A stretch of DNA of 64,000 nucleotides, taken from contig SNVD02014976.1 in the NCBI GenBank assembly GCA_013180625.2, forward strand, positions 32,182-96,181. The letters run 5' to 3'. Position numbers and translations under genes: made by a program. The DNA comes from Boswellia sacra (lineage: Eukaryota; Streptophyta; Magnoliopsida; Sapindales; Burseraceae). Below the pieces are notes generated by a model. It did no database searches and had not been told where the DNA came from. It was given only the letters and a program-made list of their open reading frames with translations. Shown in pieces: positions 22,586-34,260 of the stretch; position 1 is the stretch's first letter, and each line of letters starts with the position of its first letter.

Positions 22586-22760
22586 TAGGGGTGTTCAAAA
22601 TTACCCGACCTGATTCAGCTCGAACGGCATACGTTGGGTTATAATCGGGTCACTATCTTAAAAAACCTGAAATCAGGTTAATTAATTTGGGTTTCTAGCA
22701 ATCAGGTTTTAAATCAAGTTTGATCACTTTAACTTGATATTACCCGACCCGATGAGGAAT
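22586..22760 (+). repeat. hAT left TIR and subterminal region
   Basis: The TIR (22586 to about 22600) is followed by TTACCCGACCTGA, repeated AATCAGGTT units and ATTACCCGACCCGATGA. Such clustered motifs are plausible transposase-binding sites. They correspond to the ACCCGACC-rich right end at 53150-53284. Confidence 0.8.
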
Positions 22761-22972
22761 TTTTTCGAAATATTAAATTTGCTACGTTTCATTTGTTCAT
22801 TGGCTTTGTGCGCCTTATTATTGTAGACATGACTTTACTGAATAAGTCATATAAAAACGAAAATTTTCCAAATTCTAACCCTTCTATGCAATCAAAATTT
22901 GAATTAAGAAATTGAGAGAAACTACCAGCGCCTTCTTTCTTCATCAACTGTCTGTTGTCGCCGCTTTTAACT

Positions 22973-23220
22973 CCACTTCCAGCGACTACGATTGCTCTTC
23001 CATGGCTGTGCCTACCAGCGCTCAAGTACAGACGTCTCCACCAACTCTCTTCTATGTCACAGCTCCCTCCATGCCTCTATAGCTGCCACTTTCAACACCA
23101 CTTCCAATGACGATCGTCGCTCTTCCATGATTTTACCTACCAACGCTCATGCATGGACGTCTCCACCAGCTCTCTCCTCTGTCACGACTCCTCCACGCCT
23201 CTATAAACAGATATAGACCT
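22973..23220 (+). repeat. About 125-bp duplicated GC-richer segment in hAT leader
   Basis: The block beginning CCACTTCC occurs at 22973 and again at 23098, about 85-90% alike by eye. Both copies contain CTCTTCCATG and ACGTCTCCACCA. It is probably part of the hAT 5' leader or first exon. No protein is recognised. Confidence 0.7.
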
Positions 23221-23957
23221 AGGACTATCCATGGTCCAACAAGGTTTATATTGTGAAACAAGTTTTCACGTCGGGTGGAATTGTTTTTGCTTTTTGTTTT
23301 GTTTCAGGCTTGTTGTATTTTAATTTATGTATAATCATTTGAAAAGGGATCAATTATCTGTAGAGTAACTCCTCACATATTGAGCAAAGCAGACCCTCAC
23401 AAACAAATTAATGAAAAGAACTTATTCTATAGGCTCTTGATGAACTTTGATTAGCATGCACAGCATCGAAACTTAATGTTGATTGAGAAAATTAATTAAA
23501 TTAAAAGAATGGGAATTATTATACGTACCTCTTTTGTAAATCGTCAAGATGATGATTGTTAAATTAAGGTGTGAACTAATTTAGCCACCACTCACCAACC
23601 TTCATGTGGTGTCAACCAGTAGCAAAAACTACAAACATATATTTTCCTTAGAGAATAATAACGCAAATTACTTACAATAATCGAATCATGGATGAGACTT
23701 AAGAGTGTGAAACAAAGCCAAAGCTTAGTTAAAATTTGTGTAAGTAATGCTAACGATATACTTGTTTGGTAAGCCTATTCAACGGATTAATTATGCTACT
23801 TGAAACTGCAATCAAGTTAGCTTAAATTTTCAATATATGTAAGTTATCCACTGTTACAAAGAAAACACAGAAAATATTTTCAGCAACTTTAGCTCTACCT
23901 AATTTAATCTTGTACTGTCCTTTAAATCCTTCTAACTTAAAAAAAAGTTTGAATACA
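23221..23957. other. hAT interior, no gene seen
   Basis: AT-rich sequence between the hAT leader and the element B insertion. It is probably intron or 5' non-coding DNA of the transposase gene, whose coding part lies beyond element B. Confidence 0.5.
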
Positions 23958-25870
23958 TGCAGACACTGAATTTTAAAGGCTCAATGATGAAATGAAGATG
24001 AATGTTGAGTAAAGGAAATAGCCAAAATGCCCTTGGAGGCCAAGAAAGGAAAGGTGAGAGAATCGACGAAAGGTCTCAAGAACTGACATCTGATTTCAAA
24101 AAATCACACAAATTAATCTAGGAGGAATCTGATGATAAGTCATATACCATTGCAAAGCTATGGATGTCCAGTTTTTGTAAAAATTTATGGATTGCAAATC
24201 AAAGTTGAACTTCAAAAGTTATACACAATCAAACAGATGAAGGTCGAAAGGGACTACACTGCAAAGTGTCAAAAATGGAAGAGCTGGAGGGAGAACAGTC
24301 GCCTGGCTATTGATCAATAGTCGGCCAGTGGTTAGACAGCCGCCCGACAATTTGCCAACAGCTGCTCGTGGTTAGTTCCCTAAATTTGAAATTTTTCATT
24401 ATGAACCTTCCATATTTATTTCTTTGCTTCCTTTTTCAACTTCAACCCCCCACTGTATAAACACCCCCTCTCCTCACTTTCAAGGCACACCGATTATCAA
24501 ATATAATCATCTTTTCTCCCTCTTGAAAACGCACTTGAGAATTCGAGAAGCCTAAGTTTAAAGTTTTTAAGCGTTCTATTGCGCTAAACCCAAAAAGGGT
24601 ACGTCTTGAGAGCATTCCTCTCTTCTCCCTCTATTTTCTTATTTACTCTTCTTGCTTAGAATAAGCATGTTTAGGGTTGTATGAATTGTTTAGCCCTCTT
24701 GTTTGTTTTGCAAGATGGATAAGTGTGTCGAGGTAAGTCTGCTATCCCTTCTTTATTAGAATCATATTTAGGAATTTAATTTTCTTTGCGAATGCTTACA
24801 ATCATACTTAAGAGCACATGACTAGAATCATGCTAGGAGGACTCATAATTGCTTTGAAGCATGCTAGGAAATAGCATAAAATAGGTAAAAATTATCATAT
24901 TGCCCCTTTAAATGCTTGGATTGGGCTAGAATAGTCTTGTTTGGTTTTGATTATTTGACTTACACTAGAATATGCCATGATAACCATGTTTAGGCTAGAA
25001 ATGCCATGAATTAATATGAATTATGCTAGAATAGCAATAGGTAGAATTACCATGATAGAATTATCAAATCTAGGCTAGAATGCCATGATTCTAAATTATG
25101 GCTTTAGTTGATTGATATGAACACATGTATGAATATACCATGTTTAATTATATGATGCCATGAAGTGATGGTGGGCTCACGTTGGTGGCTAGGGACCATT
25201 ACTTAGAATAATTGAATGCATGTTTGAATAATGCCATAAAAGATGCTTAATAGATGTTGAATAGACTCACATATAGTGGCGAGGAATTCATCATCTATTG
25301 AGTCTCAAATTGACTATTTATATTTGATATTTGAATGTATGATTTATGTGAATGAATGAATGCTATATTTGAAGTGTTAAAGTGGAATTTACTTTATTTA
25401 TTCAAGAGCAATGTAATCCTCTTCCCCATCCCCTATGTTTGAAAGGAAATGTAATCCATTATCCTCCCTCTTTCTACTCTATGGATGAATTTGTAACTGT
25501 TATTTGATTGAATAATCCCTCACATGCTTAATGAAGATAAAAATGGAAATGTGTGTAACATGAACAACTTGGGTGACTATTTGTTAATATGAGGTATTTT
25601 TATTTGGTATACCCTAATGGAGGCTGGATTCAGATCCGAGTGGATCGAATGGCTCGTACTTAACTTCCCGAACCGTAAAGAGATTAGGGTAGCATAGGTC
25701 CTGAAGCGAGGGATCGGATTGTCCCTTTTCATTCCTAATTGAATAATTGGGTGGCGACTCTATTTCTCCAGACGTGGCCATACTCGTTTGTGTTCCCTCA
25801 AGTCTCGAAAGAGGCTTTGACACAGTGTCGTGGTCACAAACGCTCTAGCGGGATGAAAGCCCCACTCACA
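23958..25870 (+). repeat. Element B 5' LTR
   Basis: This 1913-bp LTR begins TGCAGACACTGAATTTT and ends CCCACTCACA. It pairs with the 3' LTR beginning TGTAGACACTGAATTTT. The two are clearly more diverged than the LTR pair of element A, so B is older. Confidence 0.88.
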
Positions 25871-25871
25871 G

Positions 25872-25889
25872 TGGCGAGTCCACTAGGGA
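25872..25889 (+). other. Element B primer binding site
   Basis: TGGCGAGTCCACTAGGGA lies one base after the LTR. It resembles the TGGCGACTCCACTGGGG type of PBS, which as I recall is tRNA-Arg related and common in Tat/Ogre elements. Confidence 0.65.
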
Positions 25890-26648
25890 TAAGAGAAGTT
25901 GATTCTTATTAGGATACCAAATTCTAATAGCTCATTTGATATTTTGAGTCCTTACATGACTACCCGTTTGCACACAATGAGCATGAACTGCCTAAACTAG
26001 CCGTGTGGCATTGGCATGAGAAGTCTTTGGCTCCATTCGACCCCTAGACGACTCATGTTGGTGTCACCACCTTTGAGTACAACCATTAAATTATTGTTAA
26101 AAGAGGTCAACCCAAGGGGGCATCTCTCGCTCAAATGAGCCTAGACCATTGGACCCTTGAGACTCAAGCCCATGTAGATGACTCTAGAAATTTCTAATAT
26201 GATGAATATCCAAAACCCATGTTGAAATGCATGTCTACAAATGTAAATTCCCCATGATTAAAATAACATCAACTTAAACATCATGGAACCATGAACGAAT
26301 GCCACATGTCAAATCATCCATAAGAACAAAAAAGGGACATATGTCATGAGTTAAGGTTATCATGATATTTAGAAAGCGATGTTATGATAATTATGAAGAA
26401 TCCAACATCAACATATTTGTTAGAAATACGTGAGAAAATCTTGCATTCCCATATCCTATGATCATGACTTGGGAATGAGGCCAAAAGATCCTAAGAAAAG
26501 AGACTTGACCTTACGTGTGTGAGGAAAATACGATCAAAAGATTGAAAGCGTGTCTATGCCCTTGTATGAGCATGCATTATATCATGCATAAATACTTGCA
26601 CATATGGCATTAACACCTTTGTTTTGTAGCCATCATAGCTTGGGTTAG
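25890..26648 (+). other. Element B leader, non-coding
   Basis: A leader of about 760 bp between the PBS and gag. No coding sequence was seen. Confidence 0.6.
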
Positions 26649-27852
26649 ATGAGGTGGTCGTTTGACAAGGTAAGAAGAACCAGGAATGAAATGGCTGCAT
26701 CCAACAACAACAATGTTGAAATGGCTAAAGTGAGGGTTGACATCACCGCACTCCAACAACAAATGGCCCAACTCATCAAAGCTCTATAGAATAGGCCCAA
26801 TTGCATGAACCTACTGCCACCCAAGGGTAACAATGGTGATAATCGTGAGACTAGCCAAGGTAAAGATGGGGGGAAAAGCCCAATCAATCAAAAAGCCCGA
26901 ATCTGTCAAGCAATTGGCCAAGGACATGGAGAAAGTTCAATCCCTCTTGAAGAAGAAGGGACTGCAAGGGCTCAAAGACCTAGAGGATATTTTGCTCATT
27001 AGGGACAATGATTTGCCTCCCAAGTTTCGCATGCCAAACTTACCCAAGTTTAATGGAGAGGCCAACCCTAAGACGCACTTGAGACCCTATGTAGTTGTAA
27101 TGGCCACCACGCCTTTGTCAAAAGAGCACATATTAAAGTACTTCATGCTATCCCTAGAAGATGATGAGGTAGTATGGTACTATAACCTCCCCAAGAGAGT
27201 TAAAGAAGATTGTGAGGAACTTTTCGAACAATTTGTAGAGCAGTACCATCCCAACACCCAACTGGGGGTAACCTTGAGGGATTTGGAGATGACACATCAA
27301 AAGTCTAATGAGACTTTCTTAGAGTATCTAATCCGTTAGAGGGCCAAGGCAGCCGAGATGACCACCAGGCCTGCAGAGAAGGACTAAGTCTGCATGGTGA
27401 TCAATGGAGCCCATACCTTCATCAGTGATAGACTAGTGAGCTTCCCTATCAAAATATTTGAAGACTTGTATGACTCGGGCATCCAAATAGAAGATTTAAA
27501 ATCCAGGTAGAAAAGAAGTAATAATAGCTACTCTCGAAGAAGTCAAGGGTAGTATCACTAAGCTAATGGGTCTAGCACGAAGCATGTTGAGGTGAAGGCG
27601 GTCACCACAGAAAGGAAGTTCAGTCGTTTAGGGAGATCACTATCCAAGATCTTTGCAAGATTGAGAGCCAAAGGGATCTTGCAGCCATTGCCACCAAGAG
27701 AGCTTCCACATCCATTACCAAGGAATTGGAGGCAACACGAGAAGTGTGAATTCCATCAAGCGATCAGTCAGAAGGCTAACGATTATACTCATCTCTGCCA
27801 TGAGATCAAAGAGTTGATCGATAAGCCAGATCCTAGACCTCGAGATGCATGA
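26649..27852 (+). pseudogene. Element B gag
   Basis: The N-terminus (from about 26649) holds a short coiled segment with QQQMAQLIKAL. The main gag domain (26833-27339) reads PKFRMPNLPKFNGEANPKTH and then EELFEQFVEQYHPNTQLG. After a stop at 27337-27339 it continues as RAKAAEMTTRPAEKD. The C-terminal part (27592-27852) shows ILQPLPPRELPHPLPRNW and CEFHQAISQKANDYTHLCHE, a degraded form of the CxxH-x-GH-x-C motif typical of Tat gag. Several stops and frame changes are present. Confidence 0.82.
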
Positions 27853-27946
27853 GCCTAACATAAAAAGCAACGCACTACCTAATTACAACCAGATACCTCC
27901 TCCAGCGACCAACATGATTGGGTCAGGCTTGACTGAGGAGTAAGTC

Positions 27947-28564
27947 ATGAACTCCTTTGAAGAAAGTAGATCAGGTAGAGCCGAGAGAGGCAAAAGAAGG
28001 GAAAAGTCCAAGCTTGAACAACAGGAAGGGACCACTAGAAAGGTGGCCACGAAGAAGAAGCCTAAGAAGGGAGAGCCAAAGGTCGAAGAGCCTAAAGAAG
28101 AAGAGCCTAAGGAGATCATTGAGAGGGTAGAAGAAGACCCCATTCCTTTGATAGCCAAGATCTACACCAAAAAGGGTGGATGGGCTAGTATTACAGTGAA
28201 AGGGGTCAACCAAAGCCTAGGACCCAAGTTTGTATGCCTTAATGAACAAGAGGAGGAAAAGCCACAAAAAGATGAAGAGGAAGAAGTTGATGTGGAACCT
28301 ACCAATAAGAAGTCTATGCCATCATGTGCTTTTGCCAATAAGTGGATGGCCAAAAAAGGGGCTAGAAAAGGTCCACCATCTAGAAGGCTTAAAGTGAAGA
28401 AGGGTAGTGAAGTTAGGAGAAGGAAGCGAGTTGAGAGCATTAAGCGCAGAGAGAGTTTACCTAAAAGGTGTAAAGAAGTGGAAGTCATGAGAATTTGGGA
28501 TGACATTCTTAAAGTTAAGACCCTTCTAAATTTTTGTGCTGACTTTAATAGTGATGAAGAATAA
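27947..28564 (+). pseudogene. Element B basic/acidic ORF between gag and protease
   Basis: 205 codons, dominated by Lys/Glu-rich repeats (EEPKEEEPKE), then WASITVKGVNQSLGPKFVCL and a basic tail ending WDDILKVKTLLNFCADFNSD. This is the linker that lies between gag and protease in Tat-type polyproteins. No catalytic motif is present. Confidence 0.6.
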
Positions 28565-28625
28565 ATGAGAGTTGAAGGAGAAACACTTAAGGGTGAGAGT
28601 GAGAAAGCCCAAGGAATGACAAAGA

Positions 28626-29494
28626 GTGGTAGATTTTACCATGAGAAGGAGAAGGAGAAACCAATTGAGAAAACTATCGAAAAGGGCAAAGAAATTACCA
28701 GGGAAGAAACTAAAAAAAGGAGATCACGTGATCAAGCAATTAAACGAGACCGAAGCAAATGCTAGCATTTGGGATTTGTTGATATCGTCCCAAAAGCATA
28801 GAGAAGCTGTGGTGAAGACTTTTGCAGAGGTGAAAATATCAATGGCTACCACTACAAATGAAATGTTGACTACCTTGACTAGAAGAGGACCCAATGGGGT
28901 AAATGAGAAGGGTGTGATCACCTTCACTGATGAAGATCTACCTTTCAAAGGAAGGAATCATAACAAGCCATTGTTTATCACAACAGTGATTGGTGGGAAG
29001 ACATCCCCTTGCATCATGGTGAGTGATGGATCTGCCATCAACATTGTGCCAAAGAAGATTTTGATAAGTACAAGGTCAATAAAGACGAGCTTAAGCCTTA
29101 TGAGATGGTGATCAAGGCCTATGATTACTCAAAGAGGAGCGCCATTGGGATCTTCAAGGCGTTAGTGAAGACTGGGCCAATTGAAGTAATGACAAAATTT
29201 ACAGTTCTTAACATTCCAGTCACCTTTACTACTTTGTTAGGGCAAGCATGGCTCCATCCACTTGGTGGAGTCCCTTCCACACTACATCAAAAGATTCGAT
29301 TCAACATAGATGGGGACGTTGGAGAGATACCCTACATAGGAGATTTTTACGCAGCCATGATTGATGAAGTCAACCCAATTGTAGGTAAGATAATGAAGAA
29401 ACAAGGATACCTGCCAGGAACTGGGCTTAGGAGGAATGAATATGGTTTACCATCTTTTCTAGATTTCAAAGGCAAAACTTCTAAAAGAGGGTAA
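28626..29494 (+). pseudogene. Element B aspartic protease with G-patch-like tail
   Basis: The segment ANASIWDLLISSQKHREAVV leads into ITFTDEDLPFKGRNHNKPLF. The active-site region reads MVSDGSAINIVP, where functional relatives have VDxGSA. The catalytic Asp is displaced, so the enzyme should be inactive. A frame change near 29105 is followed by LGQAWLHPLGGVPSTLHQKI and then IMKKQGYLPGTGLRRNEYGL, a G-patch-like motif characteristic of Tat/Ogre elements. The final frame ends at 29494. Confidence 0.8.
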
Positions 29495-29598
29495 GGTTAT
29501 GAGTCTGAAGGGGAAGAAGAAGTATTTAAGGCCAAGAATGGGAGATTCATTAAATTTGTCATGGCCCAAGATACGAAGTATGTGGGAGCTATTTAACC

Positions 29599-29838
29599 TT
29601 GGGTTTCAAGGGAATGTTGAAGCCTGGATTCAACATCTTCAAGGATATCCTTCAAGCAGGAATCGCCAAGGGGAATGACATAGTTGAGAAAATGGAGAAG
29701 ATGACCATCAAAAAGGAGAAGCCTCAAGATCAAGCACCGCCAATGGACCCATCCATCAACCTTGTTGCCTTCATCGAAGAAGGAATCAAAGATGTATTTT
29801 ATGAGGATGTATTTGTACCCAACCTCTTTAAAGAATAG
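29599..29838 (+). pseudogene. Element B linker before reverse transcriptase
   Basis: A frame encoding MKPGFNIFKDILQAG-like sequence with a Lys/Glu-rich middle and VAFIEEGIKDVFYEDVFVPN. It lies between protease and reverse transcriptase and has no known domain. Confidence 0.45.
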
Positions 29839-30029
29839 GACATTGTTTATGTTTCTAAATTTGAAGCAATAAAGAATTAGTTTGCTTACTTGTGTTATTT
29901 TTTTTCCTAATGGCATTGTGCATCATAAGTTGTATTTCACTATCATGTTTGACACCCATCTCATTGAAACTCATGACATTAATCTTGGTACAATCGAAAA
30001 ACCCAAGAACATATGTATTGCACTTGACA

Positions 30030-31177
30030 CAACTCCTGAAGAGAGAGAGAGAGATTTGAAAAATTGTTAAAGAAACATGAAGAAGTCTTCAACTGGTCCT
30101 ATGATGGCATGCCTAAAATTGAGAGAAGCATCGATGAGCATACAATCCCAACTTATCCGCACATAAAGCCAATCTAGTAGAAACTGGAGAGGTTGAGATC
30201 AGAGTAGGCTTAGAAAATCAAATAGGAAGTCTCCAAGTAGATTGAAGCTAAGTTTTTAGAAGTAGTGAAATATCTAGAATGGTTAGCCAATATCATGACA
30301 ATGCCGAAGAAGGATGGAGGGGTTTGAATGTGTGTGGATTACTGAGACTTGCATAAGGTCTTGCCAAAGGATGATTTTCCCTTGCCTCACATTGATGTGT
30401 TAGTGGATAGCGCTACTGCCAGTGTGATTTTTTCCATTATAGATGGGTTTTCTAGTTACAACCAGATAATTATGGCCAATAAAGACAAGATAAAAACGGC
30501 CTTCATTACAGAATAGGGAACCTACTATTATAAGGTGATGCCCTTCAGGTTGAAGAATGTTAGGGTAACTTACCAACGAATAGTTACACTATTTCATGAC
30601 GTGATGCATAAGGACATAGAAGTGTATGGGGATGACCTGATGGTGAAATTCAAGACTCAAGAAGTTCACTTTAAAGCCTTAGACAAATTCCTATAAGGGG
30701 TGAAGAAATACAAGCTGGGGCTAAATCTGAAGAAATGTGTCTTTGTAGTAACCTTAAAGAAGTTGTAAGGGTTTAAAGTTGGCAAGAAAGGGATAGAAGT
30801 AGATCCAGACAAGGTCAAGGCAATTACAAAGATGTCATCGCCCAAGATCGATAAAGAAGTTCAAGGATTTCTGGGGAAGATCCAATATATTAGTCAATTT
30901 ATCGCCAAACTAATAATAGATTAAGAAGTACTTGCAGAATCTGCTAGTTTTGAGATCGCTAAAACCTGGCAAGAATTTGATTCTGTACTTGGCTCTTGAG
31001 GAGAAGGCCATTGGTGCTTCACTGGCACAAGAATATGAGAATGACACAGAGCATGCCGTCTATTATGTTAGCAAGAAGTTGCTACTGTACGAGACAAAGT
31101 ATAGCTACATAGAGAAAAACATGCTTAGCCATGGTCTAACTATGAAAGAAGTTAAGGCATTATTTTCAGTTTTATAA
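30030..31177 (+). pseudogene. Element B reverse transcriptase and RNase H
   Basis: The reverse transcriptase is readable in pieces: EEVFNWSYDGMPKIE, MTMPKKDGGV, DFPLPHIDVLVDSATAS, SIIDGFSSYNQI and, at about 30617-30640, EVYGDDLM, where Tat elements normally have YxDD. RNase H follows (ILYLALEEKAIGASLAQEYE, YYVSKKLLLYETKYSYIEKN). At least six in-frame stops and several frame changes abolish function. Confidence 0.83.
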
Positions 31178-31421
31178 GATTAAGGTTGTCCCAAAAGAGG
31201 ATCCGATGAAGTATCTTTACGAAGAACCATCATTAGTGAAGAAGTTAGCGAGATGGCTGGTCTAATTGTCAGAATTTGACATTAAGTATGTCACTAAGAA
31301 CATGGTTAAAGGAAGGGTAGCAACAGAGTTTTTGGCCATGAATCCGATCAATGATGATGAGCCATGGGACTTGGAATTCCTAGATGAACATCTGGGGATA
31401 ATCTCGATAATGGGATAGAGG

Positions 31422-31916
31422 ATGTTCTCTGATAAAGTTGTCAATCACAATGGTTCTAGATTAGAAGTTATTCTAGTATCACCAACTAAAGAAGTCATTC
31501 CATTCGCTAAAAAGTTGGAGTTTAGAGTCACCAATAACATGGCTCAATACGAAGCCTATGCCTTTCGATTGGAAGTTGTGATTGTGATGGGTATTGGTGA
31601 AATAAAAGTGTTGGTAGATTCAAAACTAGTTATCTCTCAAGCCAATGATGATTAGGATCTATAGGAAGGAATGTTGAAACCATACATTGAGCACATCAAA
31701 AGGTTGGTTAGAAGGTTCAAGCAATGTACCTTCACCTATCTCCCCATAAATGATAATCAGATGGCTGATGCTTTAGCCTCTTTGACATCAGTTTGGGTGA
31801 GTACCCGAGAGTTATTGGTGAAATCAATAGTGGTATCACAAGCATGGGGTCATTATTATATGGAACCCTATGTAATAAAGGCCAAAGTGGATGGGAAGCC
31901 ATGGTCTATGACTTGA
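31422..31916 (+). pseudogene. Element B second (archaeal-type) RNase H
   Basis: The sequence LEVILVSPTKEVIPFAKKLE, then RVTNNMAQYEAYAFRLEVV and KVLVDSKLVISQANDD is the second RNase H acquired by the Tat lineage. It continues with FTYLPINDNQMADALASLTS. The E in QYEAY and the D in VDSKL correspond to active-site positions of this fold. One stop (31653-31655) interrupts it. Confidence 0.8.
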
Positions 31917-32029
31917 AGAGATACCTAGAAGAAAGGATTTTGCCAAATGAGGCCAGCGAGAAAGATAGGGTCGTACTATGAAGATTGGCTCAAAAATTTA
32001 ATTATCATCAAGGTGTGATATAGAAGAGA

Positions 32030-33185
32030 ATGCCAGAAGGGATGCAATTGAGATGTGTCGATGAGAAAGAAACAGGAAAGCTTGTGGAAGAAATCCATAG
32101 TAGCGTATGTGGGCCATACATGAATGGACTAATGCTTGCAAAGAAGATAATGAGGCAAGGCTTTTATTGGCTAAACACGAAGATAGACTGTGTCCTGTTT
32201 GTGAAGAAGTGTCATCAGCGCCAGACCAATAGGAATTTGATTCGCCAACCGACCTTAGAGCTATAAGGGGTGATAGCACTATGGCCCTTTGCTGCATGGG
32301 GCATTGACATTATAAGGAAGATAAGGCCCTCAACCTCTAATAGGCATCGATATGTGGTAGTGGCAATTGACTACTTTACCAAATGAATAGAAGCTGAGTC
32401 CTACAGTAAACTAGGGGCAAAGCAAATGGCGAAGTTTAGTGAAAAGAACATCATATGTAGATTTCGACTACCACATCACGTCGTAACTAACAATGGGTTC
32501 CATTTTCAAGCAGAGACTAAGGCCTTGCTCGAGAGGTATGGGATTGAACACCATAAGTCATCTCCATATAGACCACAAGCGAATGGAGTAGTAGAAGCGG
32601 CCAATAAAAACATCCAGAAGATGTTGGTGAACACATGCAGACATACAAAGATTAGGTGAAAAAGTTGCTATTTGTGCTATAGGTTATCGAACAATACCCA
32701 AAAGTTTGACAAGCAGGACACCCTTCTCATTGGTGTATGGTTTAGAAGTGGTACTACCAATTGAGATAGAAATGAAATCAGTAAGAGTTTTGATGATGGA
32801 AGCAAAAATTCATGAAGAGGACTGGATTGATAATAGGTGTGTATAATTGGCTTTGATTGTTGAAAAAAGAATAAAGGCTAGATATCACATGTAGTTGTAC
32901 CATAAATAGGTTGGTTGAGCCTTTAACAAGAGAATAAAGGCAAGGAAATTCAAAGAAGGGGAGTTGGACCTTAAGCAAGCAAGGCAAGTTGTGTTTGATC
33001 CGAGAAGGAAGTTCAAGGCCAATTGGGAAGGCCCATTCATTATAACGAAGGTCATATCCAGAGCAGCTGTCATCCTATCAAACATAAAAGAGAATGAGTT
33101 CACTGAGCCCATCAACATAGATAGGCTAAAGAAATATTACATGTGGAAAAAAACAGAGAGAGAATGTAAGAGAAAAAATAATTAA
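32030..33185 (+). pseudogene. Element B integrase
   Basis: The zinc-binding end is degraded (EEIHSSVCGPYMNG, then CVLFVKKCHQRQ). The core shows WGIDII (first Asp), VVTNNGFHFQ at about 32478-32510 (second catalytic Asp replaced by Asn) and ANGVVEAANKNIQKMLVN (Glu present). The C-terminus resumes at 32964 with RRKFKANWEGPFIITKVISR and ends INIDRLKKYYM. Stops and frame changes occur throughout. Confidence 0.82.
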
Positions 33186-33373
33186 TCAGAAAACCAAAAA
33201 TGGCTAGTTAATGATACGAGTTGTCTCATTGTGCATATGTTGTTCGAAGAACGAAAGATTGTACTTTTTATTAATGAAATGAGATTGTGTAGGAACAAAT
33301 ATGCCTTTGAAATGTCTTATTATTTTGCATAATAACAAAAGGAAAACATCTAACATCTAAGCTAATAATGAAA

Positions 33374-33780
33374 CTAACAATGTCGTCTCTGCCTCTTCGA
33401 CGGACTACGAATAGGCTCACCATACCGCTCACGGCACCGTCTAGCTCGAATAGCAGGATTAGGAATGGAGGCCTGAAGGGTCACCAAATCCTTGTACCGA
33501 TCGTCTGCCTCAAAATCAGGATCATAGAATAGATTCTTTCGATGGTGTGATATGGCCAGGAATCCTTCACACGCTCTAGATAACAAGTAAACAGTCTCCC
33601 AGGATCAAAAGCAATCAGTGAATCCATGATCCTCTGCTTAAGTTCATACTGTCGACGCAGCCTGGCAGGATCATAGAATGAACTGTGGGTGAAGCCTACT
33701 AAAGGCATGCATGTAATATATGTCTCGACTGTCACATGCTCTAGCCTCTACCATGGACAGTTCCAGCAAATCTGAGTATC
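33374..33780 (-). pseudogene. C-terminal exon of the antisense PMD-type ORF
   Basis: Minus-strand frames read VETYITCMPLVGFTHSSFYD, PARLRRQYELKQRIMDSL and, after one frame change, NPAIRARRCRERYGEP to the end. By composition and position I take this as the tail of the antisense PMD gene whose main domain is at 36790-37440. Confidence 0.5.
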
Positions 33781-33929
33781 AAGAATGACTCAAAGCCCAT
33801 TGATTTGAGAAGAACGTCCCTCAAGTTTCGTCCATATCTGAAGTCAAGGGTTATAGCAAGAAATATTCCTTTTAGGCAATGCTAGAATAGATAGCCTCTC
33901 TTGTAACAAAATCTGAGGAAAAGAAACAA

Positions 33930-34260
33930 AGAAAAATTATTAAAAAAAAGCCTGCTAAGTTGAAAACCTGAAAAGGCAGCTTAGGCAAAAATTAAGGCAA
34001 GCCCGCTTAGCTAAAAACTTGAAAGGGCAGCTTAGGCAAAAGTCAAGCATGAAAGAAAATAGAAAAAGCCAGTTGAGTTAAAAACCCGAAAAGGGTAGCT
34101 TATGCAAAAGTTAGGCAAGCTCGCCTTATTAAAAACCCAGAAAGGGCAACTTAGGCAAAAATGAGAGCATGAAAAAAAGAAAGCAAAAAAAGCAAAAAAA
34201 GAGAACAAAATGAAAAACGAATAAACCTGCTTAGTCAAAAACCCGAAAGGGCAGCTTGGA
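33930..34260 (+). repeat. Degenerate tandem repeats in element B 3' region
   Basis: Units of about 50-90 bp share AAAAACCCGAAAGGGCAGCTTAGGCAAAA; at least five variants are visible. Similar repeats are common in the 3' region of Ogre/Tat elements. Confidence 0.75.
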
